Positions 8,533 through 17,493 are shown, numbered from the stretch's first letter. The stretch: 64,000 nt of DNA from a bacterium (GCA_905221125.1 CAJNBY010000002.1:1-64000), one strand, 5' to 3'. Numbers and translations are program-made. The notes: generated by a model not told the origin, from the sequence alone.

Positions 8533-9449
8533 TGAATCAAGAAGAATTAGCTAAAAAATTACTTTCTCCCTCAAAGAACTCTCGTCTAGAGAAAATAGGA
8601 AAAGGCTTGACCTTTGCCTGTTTGTCTTTGATTGTTATCATTGTGGCTATGATTTTGATTTTTGTAGCCCAAAAAGGTTTGTCTACCTTCTTTATCAATG
8701 GGGTCAATATCTTTGATTTCCTTTTTGGACAAACTTGGAATCCTTCAGGTAAACAATTTGGTGCCCTTCCTATGATTTTGGGTTCCTTTATTGTCACAAT
8801 CCTGTCAGCTCTTATTGCAACTCCTTTTGCTATTGGTGCGGCAGTCTTTATGACAGAGGTTTCACCAAAAGGTGCCAGAATCTTGCAACCAGCCATTGAA
8901 TTGCTAGTCGGTATCCCTTCCGTTGTGTATGGATTTATCGGTTTACAGGTCGTAGTTCCCTTTGTCCGTAGTGTCTTTGGTGGAACTGGTTTTGGGATTT
9001 TGTCAGGGATTTTCGTTCTCTTTGTTATGATTTTACCGACGGTAACCTTTATGACAACCGATAGCTTGCGTGCGGTGCCTCGTCATTATCGTGAAGCTAG
9101 TTTGGCTATGGGGGCTACTCGTTGGCAAACCATCTGGCGCGTGACCTTGAAGGCAGCGCGTTCAGGGATTTTCACCGCAGTGGTCTTTGGGATGGCGCGT
9201 GCCTTTGGAGAGGCTCTGGCCATTCAGATGGTGGTCGGAAACTCAGCCGTTGTTCCAACTTCACTAACAACACCTGCTGCGACCTTGACCTCTGTTTTGA
9301 CCATGGGTATCGGAAATACCGTTATGGGGACAGTTGATAATAACGTTCTCTGGTCACTGGCCTTAGTCTTACTATTGATGAGTTTGGCCTTCAACAGTGT
9401 GATTAAATTGATTACGAAAGAAAGAGGAAAGAAAAACTATGCACGCTAA
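8532..9449 (+). CDS. pstC: Phosphate ABC transporter permease PstC
   Basis: A 305-residue inner-membrane permease with six or seven predicted helices; the first lies at about residues 27-50. The EAA-type cytoplasmic loop that docks on the ATPase is seen in REASLAMGATRWQTIWRVTLKAA, with the conserved Gly. It pairs with PstA to form the phosphate channel. It starts in TAATG with pstS and overlaps pstA by 11 bp, so expression is tightly coupled. Nothing unusual in length or residues. Confidence 0.95.
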   Translation: MNQEELAKKLLSPSKNSRLEKIGKGLTFACLSLIVIIVAMILIFVAQKGLSTFFINGVNIFDFLFGQTWNPSGKQFGALPMILGSFIVTILSALIATPFAIGAAVFMTEVSPKGARILQPAIELLVGIPSVVYGFIGLQVVVPFVRSVFGGTGFGILSGIFVLFVMILPTVTFMTTDSLRAVPRHYREASLAMGATRWQTIWRVTLKAARSGIFTAVVFGMARAFGEALAIQMVVGNSAVVPTSLTTPAATLTSVLTMGIGNTVMGTVDNNVLWSLALVLLLMSLAFNSVIKLITKERGKKNYAR

Positions 9450-10323
9450 GAAATTAGATAAAATTGCAACAGCTGTCCTCTACTCAATTGCAGGAATTAT
9501 AGTTGCCATCTTGGCATCCTTGATTCTTTATATCTTGGTTCGTGGTTTGCCCCACATCTCTTGGTCTTTCTTGACTGGCAAATCATCTTCTTACCAAGCA
9601 GGCGGAGGGATTGGAATTCAGCTCTATAATTCCTTCTTCCTTCTGGTTATTACCTTGATTATCTCTGTTCCCTTGTCTATGGGGGCTGGGATTTTCCTAG
9701 CTGAATATGCCAAAAAAGGTCCGGTGACAAACTTTGTCAGAACCTGTATTGAAATCTTGTCTTCACTGCCATCAGTGGTTGTGGGTCTCTTTGGTTACTT
9801 GATCTTTGTAGTTCAGTTTGAGTATGGATTTTCAATCATTTCAGGTGCCTTGGCCTTGACAGTCTTTAACCTGCCTCAGATGACTCGTAATGTTGAGGAC
9901 AGCTTGAAACACGTTCACCATACGCAGCGTGAAGCTGGTCTGGCCCTTGGGATTTCTCGTTGGGAAACCGTGGTCCATGTGGTCATTCCAGAAGCCCTAC
10001 CAGGTATTGTAACTGGGGTTGTCCTGGCCTCTGGTCGTATCTTTGGTGAGGCTGCGGCTCTTATCTATACAGCAGGACAATCCGCTCCAGCCCTTGACTG
10101 GTCTAACTGGAATATTCTCAGTGTGACCAGTCCAATCTCTATCTTCCGTCAAGCAGAAACCTTGGCTGTCCACATTTGGAAAGTCAATAGTGAAGGTACT
10201 ATTCCTGATGGAACTATTGTATCAGCAGGTTCTGCGGCCGTGCTCCTCATCTTTATCCTCATCTTTAACTTTGGAGCCCGTAAACTCGGAAGCTACCTAC
10301 ATAAGAAATTAACCGCTGCCTAA
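9439..10323 (+). CDS. pstA: Phosphate ABC transporter permease PstA
   Basis: A 294-residue permease, partner of PstC. Six helices are predicted, the first at about residues 15-38; the ATPase-docking loop is REAGLALGISRWETVVHVV. The periplasm-equivalent loop with SSSYQAGGGIGIQLYNS is typical of PstA. It overlaps pstC by 11 bp and is followed after 10 bp by the first pstB gene, with AAAGGAGAAGCC as its ribosome site. Confidence 0.95.
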   Translation: MHAKKLDKIATAVLYSIAGIIVAILASLILYILVRGLPHISWSFLTGKSSSYQAGGGIGIQLYNSFFLLVITLIISVPLSMGAGIFLAEYAKKGPVTNFVRTCIEILSSLPSVVVGLFGYLIFVVQFEYGFSIISGALALTVFNLPQMTRNVEDSLKHVHHTQREAGLALGISRWETVVHVVIPEALPGIVTGVVLASGRIFGEAAALIYTAGQSAPALDWSNWNILSVTSPISIFRQAETLAVHIWKVNSEGTIPDGTIVSAGSAAVLLIFILIFNFGARKLGSYLHKKLTAA

Positions 10324-10333
10324 AGGAGAAGCC

Positions 10334-11137
10334 ATGTCAAAATATAATTGGGATGAAAAGCATATCATCACCTTTCCTGAAGAGAAAGTGGCCCTCTCTA
10401 CTATGGATTTACATGTTTACTACGGTAAAAATGAATCCATCAAGGGCATCGATATGCAATTTGAAAAAAATAAAATCACAGCCTTAATTGGCCCATCTGG
10501 TTCAGGGAAATCAACCTACCTCCGTAGTCTCAACCGTATGAATGATACCATTGATATTGCCAAGGTAACAGGCCAAATCCTCTACCAAGGGATTGATGTT
10601 AACCGTCCAGAAATCAATGTTTATGAGATGCGTAAGCACATCGGAATGGTCTTCCAACGCCCAAATCCCTTTGCTAAGTCTATCTACCGCAATATCACTT
10701 TTGCCCATGAACGTGCAGGAGTTAAGGACAAGCAAGTTTTGGATGAAATTGTGGAGACTTCTCTTCGTCAGGCTGCCCTTTGGGACCAGGTCAAAGACGA
10801 TTTGCACAAGTCAGCCTTGACCCTATCAGGTGGTCAGCAGCAACGTCTCTGTATCGCTCGTGCTATCTCGGTTAAACCAGATATTCTCTTGATGGATGAG
10901 CCAGCGTCAGCCTTAGACCCGATTGCGACAGCTCAGCTTGAAGAAACCATGCTGGAATTGAAGAAGGACTTTACCATCATCATCGTGACCCACAGCATGC
11001 AACAGGCTGCGCGTGCTAGTGACTACACAGGATTTTTCTACTTGGGTGACTTGATCGAGTATGATAAGACATCTAATATTTTCCAAAATGCCAAACTACA
11101 GTCAACCAATGACTACGTAACAGGACACTTTGGATAG
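10334..11137 (+). CDS. pstB: Phosphate ABC transporter ATPase PstB, first copy
   Basis: A 267-residue ABC ATPase. Walker [10 protein letters not shown], signature LSGGQQQRL, Walker B ILLMDEPASALDP and the switch His in IVTHSMQQAAR are all intact, so it should hydrolyse ATP. The first 18 residues form an extension missing from the second copy. It powers phosphate import through PstCA. It lies 12 bp before a paralogous pstB, a tandem arrangement known in streptococci. The two proteins differ enough to suggest a heterodimer rather than simple redundancy (inference). Confidence 0.95.
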   Translation: MSKYNWDEKHIITFPEEKVALSTMDLHVYYGKNESIKGIDMQFEKNKITALIGPSGSGKSTYLRSLNRMNDTIDIAKVTGQILYQGIDVNRPEINVYEMRKHIGMVFQRPNPFAKSIYRNITFAHERAGVKDKQVLDEIVETSLRQAALWDQVKDDLHKSALTLSGGQQQRLCIARAISVKPDILLMDEPASALDPIATAQLEETMLELKKDFTIIIVTHSMQQAARASDYTGFFYLGDLIEYDKTSNIFQNAKLQSTNDYVTGHFG

Positions 11138-11149
11138 AAAGGAAACAGT

Positions 11150-11908
11150 ATGACAGAAGCTATTTTACAGGTGTCAGACCTGTCCGTTTACTACAATCAA
11201 AAAAAGGCCTTGAATAGTGTTTCCCTATCTTTCCAACCCAAGGAAATTACAGCCTTGATTGGTCCATCTGGATCAGGTAAGTCAACCCTCCTTAAGGCTA
11301 TCAACCGCATGGGGGACCTTAATCCAGAGGTGACTACAACTGGTTCGGTGGTTTACAACGGCCACAACATCTACAGCCCGCGTACAGATACAGTTGAATT
11401 GCGGAAGGAAATCGGCATGGTTTTCCAACAACCAAACCCTTTCCCTATGTCTATCTACGAAAATGTTGTCTATGGGCTTCGTATCAATGGAGTGAAGGGC
11501 AAGCAAGTTCTGGATGAAGCTGTGGAAAAAGCTTTGCAACGTGCTTCTATCTGGGATGAGGTCAAGGACCGCCTGCATGATTCAGCTATCGGGCTTTCAG
11601 GTGGACAACAGCAACGTGTCTGTGTTGCCCGTGTCTTGGCAACCAGTCCTAAAATCATTCTCTTGGATGAACCGACTTCAGCCTTGGACCCTATCTCTGC
11701 TGGGAAGATTGAGGAAACCTTGTATGGGCTAAAAGATAAATACACCATGCTCTTGGTTACACGTTCTATGCAACAAGCCTCTCGTATCTCTGACAAGACA
11801 GGATTTTTCCTAGATGGAGATTTGGTCGAGTTTAACGATACCAAGAAAATGTTCCTCAACCCACAACACAAGGAAACAGAAGATTATATTTCAGGAAAAT
11901 TTGGATAA
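11150..11908 (+). CDS. pstB: Phosphate ABC transporter ATPase PstB, second copy with altered H-loop
   Basis: A 252-residue ABC ATPase. Walker [10 protein letters not shown], signature LSGGQQQRV and Walker [14 protein letters not shown] are intact, but the switch histidine is replaced by arginine: [12 protein letters not shown], residue 205, codon CGT at 11762-11764. This His normally contacts the ATP gamma phosphate. With an intact first copy beside it, a heterodimer with one weakened site is possible. It is separated by 11 bp from phoU, with AAGGAGATAAATG following its stop. Otherwise normal length. Confidence 0.93.
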   Translation: MTEAILQVSDLSVYYNQKKALNSVSLSFQPKEITALIGPSGSGKSTLLKAINRMGDLNPEVTTTGSVVYNGHNIYSPRTDTVELRKEIGMVFQQPNPFPMSIYENVVYGLRINGVKGKQVLDEAVEKALQRASIWDEVKDRLHDSAIGLSGGQQQRVCVARVLATSPKIILLDEPTSALDPISAGKIEETLYGLKDKYTMLLVTRSMQQASRISDKTGFFLDGDLVEFNDTKKMFLNPQHKETEDYISGKFG

Positions 11909-11919
11909 GGAGATAAATG

Positions 11920-12573
11920 ATGTTACGTTCTCAATTTGAAGAAGATTTAGAGAAATTGCATAACCAGTTCTATGCCATGGGACAAGAAGTGCTATCCCAA
12001 ATCAATCGTACAGTGCGTGCCTTTGTTACGCATGACCGTGATTTGGCCAAAGAAGTCATCGAAGACGATGCAGAAGTAAACGAATACGAAGTGAAATTGG
12101 AGAAGAAATCATTTGAAATGATTGCCCTCCAACAACCGGTTTCTCAAGACTTGCGTACAGTTCTAACAGTCTTGAAGGCCGTGTCTGACTTGGAACGTAT
12201 GGGTGACCATGCGGTGTCAATCGCAAAAGCAACTATTCGGATGAAGGGAGAACAACGCATCCCAGCTGTTGAAGAAGAAATCAAGAGAATGGGTCGCGAT
12301 GTCAAAAACTTCGTCGAAGCAGCCCTTGACCTCTATCTTAATGCGTCAGTGGACCAGGCCTATGAAGTAGCAGCCATGGACGAAAAAATCAATCATTATT
12401 TTGATAGTATTCGTGACTTGGCTACAGAAGAAATCAAGAAAAATCCAGATGCCATCGTTACAGGTCGTGATTACTTCCAAGTGATTGCCTTCTTAGAACG
12501 CATTGGAGACTATGCCAAGAATATCTGTGAATGGGTTGTTTACTTTGAAACAGGTAAGATTGTTGAACTATAA
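11920..12573 (+). CDS. phoU: Phosphate signalling complex protein PhoU
   Basis: A 217-residue all-helical protein made of two similar PhoU domains (about 1-105 and 110-217). The metal-cluster motifs ERMGDHAVSIAKA (first half) and ERIGDYAKNICEW (second half) are intact. PhoU links the Pst transporter to phosphate signalling and restrains uptake. Two in-frame ATGs exist (11917 and 11920); the second is preferred since AAGGAG at 11907-11912 then lies 7 nt away. It is the last gene of the pst operon and is followed by a hairpin terminator. Confidence 0.93.
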   Translation: MLRSQFEEDLEKLHNQFYAMGQEVLSQINRTVRAFVTHDRDLAKEVIEDDAEVNEYEVKLEKKSFEMIALQQPVSQDLRTVLTVLKAVSDLERMGDHAVSIAKATIRMKGEQRIPAVEEEIKRMGRDVKNFVEAALDLYLNASVDQAYEVAAMDEKINHYFDSIRDLATEEIKKNPDAIVTGRDYFQVIAFLERIGDYAKNICEWVVYFETGKIVEL

Positions 12574-12592
12574 AATAGGTTCATTCTGTATA

Positions 12593-12626
12593 AAAAGGAG
12601 CTTGAAATCAACTGACAGCTCCTTTT
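12593..12626 (+). terminator. Terminator after phoU
   Basis: AAAAGGAGCT (12593-12602) pairs with AGCTCCTTTT (12617-12626), loop of 14 nt. The T run is part of the stem and short, so read-through is possible. Confidence 0.7.
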
Positions 12627-12670
12627 CTTGAATGAAAAAAATATTTTTAAGATAAAAATTCAAAAAACAC

Positions 12671-12699
12671 TTGACAAGTAACTTGGATAGCGTTATAAT
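12671..12699 (+). promoter_or_regulatory. Consensus promoter of the amino-acid binding protein gene
   Basis: TTGACA (12671-12676), a 17-bp spacer and TATAAT (12694-12699): a full consensus sigma-A promoter. The start is expected near 12706, 25 nt before the ATG, with AGAGAGGTTG as ribosome site. Confidence 0.9.
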
Positions 12700-12730
12700 T
12701 ATACAAAATTAACAGAGAGGTTGTTTATTT

Positions 12731-13546
12731 ATGAAATCAAAAAAATGGATATTTGTTTTATGTAGTTTTCTTGCAAGTTTCTTTTTAGTAGCTTGCCAGT
12801 CAGGTTCGAATGGTTCTCAGTCAGCTGTTGAAGCCATTAAGCAAAAGGGGAAATTAGTTGTGGCGACTAGTCCTGACTATGCACCTTTTGAATTTCAGTC
12901 TTTGGTTGACGGGAAAAATCAGGTAGTCGGTGCGGATATTGATATGGCTCAAGCTATCGCTGATGAACTTGGGGTTAAGTTGGAAATCTCAAGCATGAGT
13001 TTTGATAATGTCTTGACCAGTCTTCAAACTGGTAAGGCTGACCTAGCAGTTGCAGGAATTAGCGCTACTGATGAGAGAAAAGAAGTATTTGATTTTTCAA
13101 TCCCTTACTATGAAAACAAGATTAGTTTCTTGGTTCGTAAGTCTGATGTAGAAAAATACAAGGATTTAACTAGCCTTGAAAGTGCTAATATTGCAGCTCA
13201 AAAAGGGACTGTTCCAGAGTCTATGGTCAAGGAACAATTACCAAAAGCTCAATTAACTTCCCTAACCAATATGGGGGAAGCTGTCAATGAATTACAGGCT
13301 GGAAAAGTAGATGCGGTTCATATGGATGAGCCTGTTGCCCTTAGTTATGCTGCTAAAAACGCTGACCTAGCTGTCGCAACTGTCAGCTTGAAGATGAAGG
13401 ACGGCGAAGCCAATGCAGTAGCTCTTAGAAAAAATAGTGCTGATTTGAAAGAAGTGGTGGACAAGGTCATCCAAAAGCTCAAGGATGAAGGAACCTACCA
13501 AAGCTATCTTGAAAAAGCAGCAAGTCTAACAGAAGTTGAAGAATAA
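12731..13546 (+). CDS. Amino acid ABC transporter substrate-binding lipoprotein
   Basis: A 271-residue lipoprotein of solute-binding family 3 (SBP_bac_3). The signal peptide ends in the lipobox LVAC (Cys22). The mature part begins with KGKLVVATSPDYAPFEF, typical of polar amino-acid binders, and VGADIDMAQAIADELG follows. The carboxylate/amine-binding region includes ISATDERKEVFDFS. By gene position it resembles the pneumococcal AatB-type protein (recalled). No permease or ATPase gene is adjacent, so it must serve a transporter encoded elsewhere. It has its own strong promoter and terminator and is therefore monocistronic. Confidence 0.92.
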   Translation: MKSKKWIFVLCSFLASFFLVACQSGSNGSQSAVEAIKQKGKLVVATSPDYAPFEFQSLVDGKNQVVGADIDMAQAIADELGVKLEISSMSFDNVLTSLQTGKADLAVAGISATDERKEVFDFSIPYYENKISFLVRKSDVEKYKDLTSLESANIAAQKGTVPESMVKEQLPKAQLTSLTNMGEAVNELQAGKVDAVHMDEPVALSYAAKNADLAVATVSLKMKDGEANAVALRKNSADLKEVVDKVIQKLKDEGTYQSYLEKAASLTEVEE

Positions 13547-13548
13547 GA

Positions 13549-13584
13549 AAAAGCAGAGTTGGAAGTCAATCCAATTCTGCTTTT
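13549..13584. terminator. Bidirectional terminator between convergent genes
   Basis: A 15-bp stem AAAAGCAGAGTTGGA / TCCAATTCTGCTTTT (one G-T pair) with a 6-nt loop. A and T runs on either side let it act for both strands. Its right arm lies inside the last codons of the minus-strand MocR gene. Confidence 0.85.
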
Positions 13585-14837
13585 AAATAGTTTAAAACAT
13601 TTTCTAAATCGTCTAGGGACACCTTGGCAAATTGATAAGGGCAGGCGCTCAAATAGGCCTTTTCAAAGAAGTCCAAGCCCAGTTGACTATGTTTGAGACT
13701 GGCAATTTTAGGGTATCGTCGTAGGTCTAGCAATACACCATCGTGAAGAGGAAAGTGAGGAAGGGGACAAGTCAATTTAGCTAACCTTTCCTCGATTTGC
13801 TTCTGGTAAGCTTCCTGATTGGCCAAGCGAGCCAGACGGTTTTTCTCAAACAGTTGACTGTCGATATAGAGTGATAAAGCCTTTTGCATGATGAGATTGC
13901 TGTCGTAGTCTAGGATATTTTTGTAGGCTACAAAGGCTTCTTTGATAGCATTTGGCAGAATGAGTGCCGTAATCCGCAGGGCTGGAAAGAGGCTGGTTGA
14001 GAAGGACTTGATGTAAATGACCCGCTCCTCTGTATCCAGATAGTGGAAGGTCTGGCCCTTCTTGGAGTCTAAATCCCCCAGATAATCGTCTTCGACGATA
14101 TAAACACAATACTTAGCCGCTAAGTCAAGAATTGTCCGTTTGTCCTGCTCTGAATAGGAATGCCCCAGAGGATAGTGAAAACGAGGAATAGTATAGAAAA
14201 ACTTAATCTTTTCTGTCTTGAAATGGCGCTCCAGCTCCTCCAAGTCAATCCCATCAATGCCTCGTTCAATCGTTTGATAGTCCAAGCCCTGAGCAATCAA
14301 GAGGCGATTCATTCGGTGGTAGGTCGGCTGTTCCACCAAGATTTCCTTGGCTGGGCTAGGAAAGGAAATTTGAGAGAGGATAAAAAGGGCTTGTTGGGTT
14401 CCAGAAGTCAGTACTAGTTGGTCAGCCTTGCAGTAGAGGGCTTGGTCAAAGAGCAGTTTGTGAATGGACTGTCTTAGGTCTTCTAATCCTTCTTGGTTGT
14501 CATAGTAGTTGAAGAGGTAGTTTTCTCGGCCAATCAAGGTTTCATTGACACAGAGTCGGAAATCGTCATAGGCGCTGGCATGTTCGTCCGTAACCTCGAT
14601 TTCTAGGTCCTGGTGTTGCCCTTGTTCTAGTACATAGTAACCACTCTGGGGCTTGGCATAGAGGTATTGTTCGTGCCGTAATTCCAGTAGGGCGCGTTGA
14701 ATGGTGTCTTTGCTACAGTGAAAGTCAAGGCTCAGTTGGCGGATAGAAGGCAGGCGGCTCCCCGTCGAAAATCGTCCAGACTCGATACTATTTTTCAGAT
14801 AGGAAACGACCTCTTGGTACTTGCTTTGTTTCTTCAT
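13566..14837 (-). CDS. MocR-type regulator: GntR domain fused to an aminotransferase-like domain
   Basis: A 423-residue protein. Residues about 1-70 are a GntR winged helix (GSRLPSIRQLSLDFHCSKDT). The rest is a fold-type I aminotransferase domain, as in MocR, GabR and PdxR. Visible landmarks are TSGTQQALFIL, IVEDDYLGD (with the cofactor Asp) and SFSTSLFPALR. In the last motif the lysine expected in FSKSL is threonine (T281, codon ACC on the minus strand at 13995-13997), so a PLP Schiff base cannot form there. A purine-rich AAGGGAGG precedes the start at 14837. It is divergent from alsD, a plausible but unproven target. The regulated pathway is unknown. Confidence 0.88.
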   Translation of the reverse strand: MKKQSKYQEVVSYLKNSIESGRFSTGSRLPSIRQLSLDFHCSKDTIQRALLELRHEQYLYAKPQSGYYVLEQGQHQDLEIEVTDEHASAYDDFRLCVNETLIGRENYLFNYYDNQEGLEDLRQSIHKLLFDQALYCKADQLVLTSGTQQALFILSQISFPSPAKEILVEQPTYHRMNRLLIAQGLDYQTIERGIDGIDLEELERHFKTEKIKFFYTIPRFHYPLGHSYSEQDKRTILDLAAKYCVYIVEDDYLGDLDSKKGQTFHYLDTEERVIYIKSFSTSLFPALRITALILPNAIKEAFVAYKNILDYDSNLIMQKALSLYIDSQLFEKNRLARLANQEAYQKQIEERLAKLTCPLPHFPLHDGVLLDLRRYPKIASLKHSQLGLDFFEKAYLSACPYQFAKVSLDDLENVLNYLKAELD

Positions 14838-14911
14838 TCCAGACCTCCCTTGATTTTGTTACATTGTACCCTTTTTTTTCCTTCTTGGCAATGTCTAGAG
14901 TGTTTCTCTCG

Positions 14912-14940
14912 TTCACATCTAGTGACAAATGTGGTATACT
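14912..14940 (+). promoter_or_regulatory. alsD promoter
   Basis: TTCACA (14912-14917), 17-bp spacer, TATACT (14935-14940) preceded by TGTGG. It lies between the divergent MocR gene and alsD; no clear operator palindrome is seen. Confidence 0.7.
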
Positions 14941-14978
14941 TAGGAGTAAGATTTATAGAATAACAGACAAGAAAGTGA

Positions 14979-15710
14979 ATGGAAAAGAACGTGCAGGAAC
15001 CAGTGAAATTATTTCAATACAATACCCTAGGAGCCTTGATGGCTGGCCTTTATGGTGGTACCATGACAGTAGGAGAATTGCTAGAGCATGGTGACCTTGG
15101 TTTGGGAACCTTGGATTCCATTGATGGGGAATTGATTGTCTTGGATGGCAAGGCTTATCAGGCCAAGGGATCAGGAGAGCAACCAGAAATTGTAGAAGTG
15201 TCACCAGATGCCCTTATTCCTTATGCAGCAGTGGTACCGCATCAGGCAGAGGTCATTTTCCGCCAGCGCTTTGAGATGACAGACAAGGAATTGGAAGAAC
15301 GAATCGAGTCATATTATGACGGGGAAAATCTTTTCCGCTCGATCAAGATTCGTGGGGAATTTTCGCATATGCATGTGCGCATGATTCCCAAGTCGACACC
15401 AGATACCAAGTTTGCTGAGGTCGCAACCCATCAGCCTGAGTATAGTCGCGACAATGTGGCAGGAACCATCGTTGGTTTCTGGACACCAGAAATTTTCCAC
15501 GGGGTCAGTGTGGCAGGCTACCATCTCCACTTCATCTCAGATGATTTGACCTTCGGTGGACATGTCATGGACTTTGTCATCAAGGAAGGCATTATTGAGG
15601 TGGGAGCAGTTGACCAGTTGGACCAACGTTTCCCAGTCCAAGATCGTCAATACTTGTTTGCCAAGTTCAATGTTGACGAGATGAAAAAAGATATTGAAAA
15701 GGCAGAATAG
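14979..15710 (+). CDS. alsD: Alpha-acetolactate decarboxylase
   Basis: A 243-residue cytosolic enzyme converting alpha-acetolactate to acetoin. Hallmarks are the N-terminal LFQYNTLGALMAGLYGG, DLGLGTLDSIDGE, the FSHMHVRMIP segment, and the zinc-binding histidines in GYHLHFISDDLTFGGHV. Acetoin formation limits acid stress and drains pyruvate, and in lactic acid bacteria the enzyme links to branched-chain amino acid metabolism. No acetolactate synthase gene is nearby. The ribosome site is weak (CAAGAAAG). It is followed after 9 bp by a YhfC-like membrane protein and so probably cotranscribed. Confidence 0.94.
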   Translation: MEKNVQEPVKLFQYNTLGALMAGLYGGTMTVGELLEHGDLGLGTLDSIDGELIVLDGKAYQAKGSGEQPEIVEVSPDALIPYAAVVPHQAEVIFRQRFEMTDKELEERIESYYDGENLFRSIKIRGEFSHMHVRMIPKSTPDTKFAEVATHQPEYSRDNVAGTIVGFWTPEIFHGVSVAGYHLHFISDDLTFGGHVMDFVIKEGIIEVGAVDQLDQRFPVQDRQYLFAKFNVDEMKKDIEKAE

Positions 15711-15719
15711 GAGAAGAAA

Positions 15720-16472
15720 ATGACCATTCATATTATCATTACCATGTTGCTGTTGCTGGCTTTCTTGATCGGAAGCATTTGGTATGCAAAAAAGAAATAC
15801 CAGATTAATCTAGCTGTCTTGGGCTTGGGAGCTGTTGCTTTCTTTGTCTCTTCACAGATTTTAGAAAAACTGGTGCATATCTTGGTTTTGTACCCTCAAA
15901 AAGACGGTAGTATTGCCCTCTTGCAAGATCATCCACTTGTCTATATCCTCTATGGACTAGCCATGGCAGCCCTTTTTGAGGAAACTGCTCGTCTTGTTTT
16001 CTTCAAATGGTTGGAGAAAAAGAGAAGCTTGGAAAAGGCAGATGCCTTGGGCTATGGACTGGGGCATGGTGGCCTGGAATTGATTTTCCTCGGTATCACC
16101 AGTTTGATCAATCTCTACATCGTGCTTTCAGCGGTTCAAACGCAGGATCCACAGGTTATGAAATTGCTGTCTGAAAATATGTTGAAAACCATTCAGTCGC
16201 TTTCTGTCTGGCAGATTTATTTGCTTGGTTTTGAACGGATTTTGGCTTTAGGATTCCAATTGCTTTTGACAGTTTGGGTTTACCAAGCTGTTCGTCAGAA
16301 GAAATGGATTTATCTCCTAGCGGCCTATGGCCTACATGCCTTCTTTGACCTGGCACCATCTCTAGTCCAAGTTGGCTGGTTGACCAATCCAGTCTTGGTG
16401 GAAGTGCTCCTAGCACTGGAGCTCGTTCTGGTTGCCTATGGAACCAAGGCAATCTTTTGCAAAAAATCATAA
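15720..16472 (+). CDS. YhfC-like intramembrane metalloprotease (CAAX/PrsW-related)
   Basis: A 250-residue membrane protein with about seven predicted helices. Motifs of the glutamic-type intramembrane protease superfamily are present: FEETARL (about residue 89), GLGHGGLELI (about 118) and a third His/Asp pair in YGLHAFFD (about 203). These agree with the YhfC family (DUF2324). The function of the family is unsettled; some relatives cleave membrane or modified peptides. It lies 9 bp after alsD with GGAGAAGAAA as ribosome site, and a hairpin terminator follows immediately. No substrate gene is obvious nearby. Confidence 0.8.
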   Translation: MTIHIIITMLLLLAFLIGSIWYAKKKYQINLAVLGLGAVAFFVSSQILEKLVHILVLYPQKDGSIALLQDHPLVYILYGLAMAALFEETARLVFFKWLEKKRSLEKADALGYGLGHGGLELIFLGITSLINLYIVLSAVQTQDPQVMKLLSENMLKTIQSLSVWQIYLLGFERILALGFQLLLTVWVYQAVRQKKWIYLLAAYGLHAFFDLAPSLVQVGWLTNPVLVEVLLALELVLVAYGTKAIFCKKS

Positions 16473-16499
16473 GAAAAAAGGGGGAAACCTCTTTTTCTT
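16471..16499 (+). terminator. Terminator after the alsD operon
   Basis: AAGAAAAA at the left pairs with TTTTTCTT at the right, interrupted by one mismatch, then GG with CC; it starts within the YhfC-like stop codon. The A-rich and T-rich arms act as the T run. Confidence 0.7.
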
Positions 16500-16529
16500 A
16501 TGCAAAATCCAAACAAGGTCTTTTTATGG

Positions 16530-16558
16530 TCGTCAAATGTCTCTAAAAATGGTATAAT
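16530..16558 (+). promoter_or_regulatory. murB-pot operon promoter
   Basis: TCGTCA (16530-16535), 17-bp spacer, TATAAT (16553-16558). The ribosome site AAAGGAAGAG precedes ATG 16588. No other convincing promoter was seen before potA, in line with a shared murB-potABCD transcript. Confidence 0.75.
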
Positions 16559-16587
16559 GGGATGAATTTTGTAAAAGGAAGAGTGAC

Positions 16588-17493
16588 ATGTCTGTAAGAG
16601 AAAAAATGCTTGAAATCTTAGAAGGAATTGATATCCGTTTTAAGGAACCCTTGCATAGCTATAGTTATACAAAAGTAGGTGGAGAGGCTGATTATCTGGT
16701 CTTTCCACGAAATCGTTTTGAGTTGGCGCGCGTTGTGAAATTTGCCAACCAAGAAAATATCCCTTGGATGGTTCTTGGAAATGCCAGTAACATCATCGTT
16801 CGTGATGGTGGGATTCGTGGATTTGTCATCCTGTGTGACAAGCTCAATAATGTTTCCGTTGATGGCTATACCATTGAAGCAGAAGCTGGGGCTAACTTGA
16901 TTGAGACAACTCGCATTGCCCTTCGTCATAGTTTGACTGGTTTTGAGTTTGCTTGTGGCATTCCAGGGAGCGTCGGTGGTGCTGTCTTTATGAATGCGGG
17001 TGCCTATGGTGGTGAGATTGCCCACATCTTGCAGTCTTGTAAGGTTTTGACCAAGGATGGAGAAATCGAAACTTTGTCTGCCAAAGACTTGGCTTTTGGT
17101 TACCGCCATTCAGCTATTCAAGAGTCAGGCGCGGTTGTCTTGTCAGCTAAATTTGCCCTTGCTCCGGGAACCCATCAGGTTATCAAGCAAGAAATGGACC
17201 GCTTGACGCACCTACGTGAGCTCAAACAACCTTTAGAATACCCATCTTGTGGTTCGGTCTTTAAACGTCCAGTAGGGCATTTTGCAGGTCAGTTAATTTC
17301 AGAAGCCGGCTTGAAAGGCTATCGTATCGGTGGCGTAGAAGTGTCAGAAAAGCACGCAGGGTTTATGATCAATGTCGCAGACGGAACGGCCAAAGATTAC
17401 GAGGACTTGATTGAGTCTGTAATCGAAAAAGTCCAGGAACACTCAGGTATTACGCTTGAAAGAGAAGTCCGGATCTTGGGTGAAAGCAAATAG
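16588..17493 (+). CDS. murB: UDP-N-acetylenolpyruvoylglucosamine reductase MurB
   Basis: A 301-residue FAD enzyme that reduces the enolpyruvyl group to make UDP-MurNAc for peptidoglycan. FAD-binding motifs are [27 protein letters not shown] and [23 protein letters not shown]. The catalytic Ser lies in [10 protein letters not shown] and the Glu/His region is [12 protein letters not shown]. The short form without the extra loop is the Gram-positive type II MurB. It is the first gene of the murB-potABCD operon, a link between wall precursor synthesis and polyamine import known in pneumococcus; the functional reason is unclear. Confidence 0.96.
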   Translation: MSVREKMLEILEGIDIRFKEPLHSYSYTKVGGEADYLVFPRNRFELARVVKFANQENIPWMVLGNASNIIVRDGGIRGFVILCDKLNNVSVDGYTIEAEAGANLIETTRIALRHSLTGFEFACGIPGSVGGAVFMNAGAYGGEIAHILQSCKVLTKDGEIETLSAKDLAFGYRHSAIQESGAVVLSAKFALAPGTHQVIKQEMDRLTHLRELKQPLEYPSCGSVFKRPVGHFAGQLISEAGLKGYRIGGVEVSEKHAGFMINVADGTAKDYEDLIESVIEKVQEHSGITLEREVRILGESK

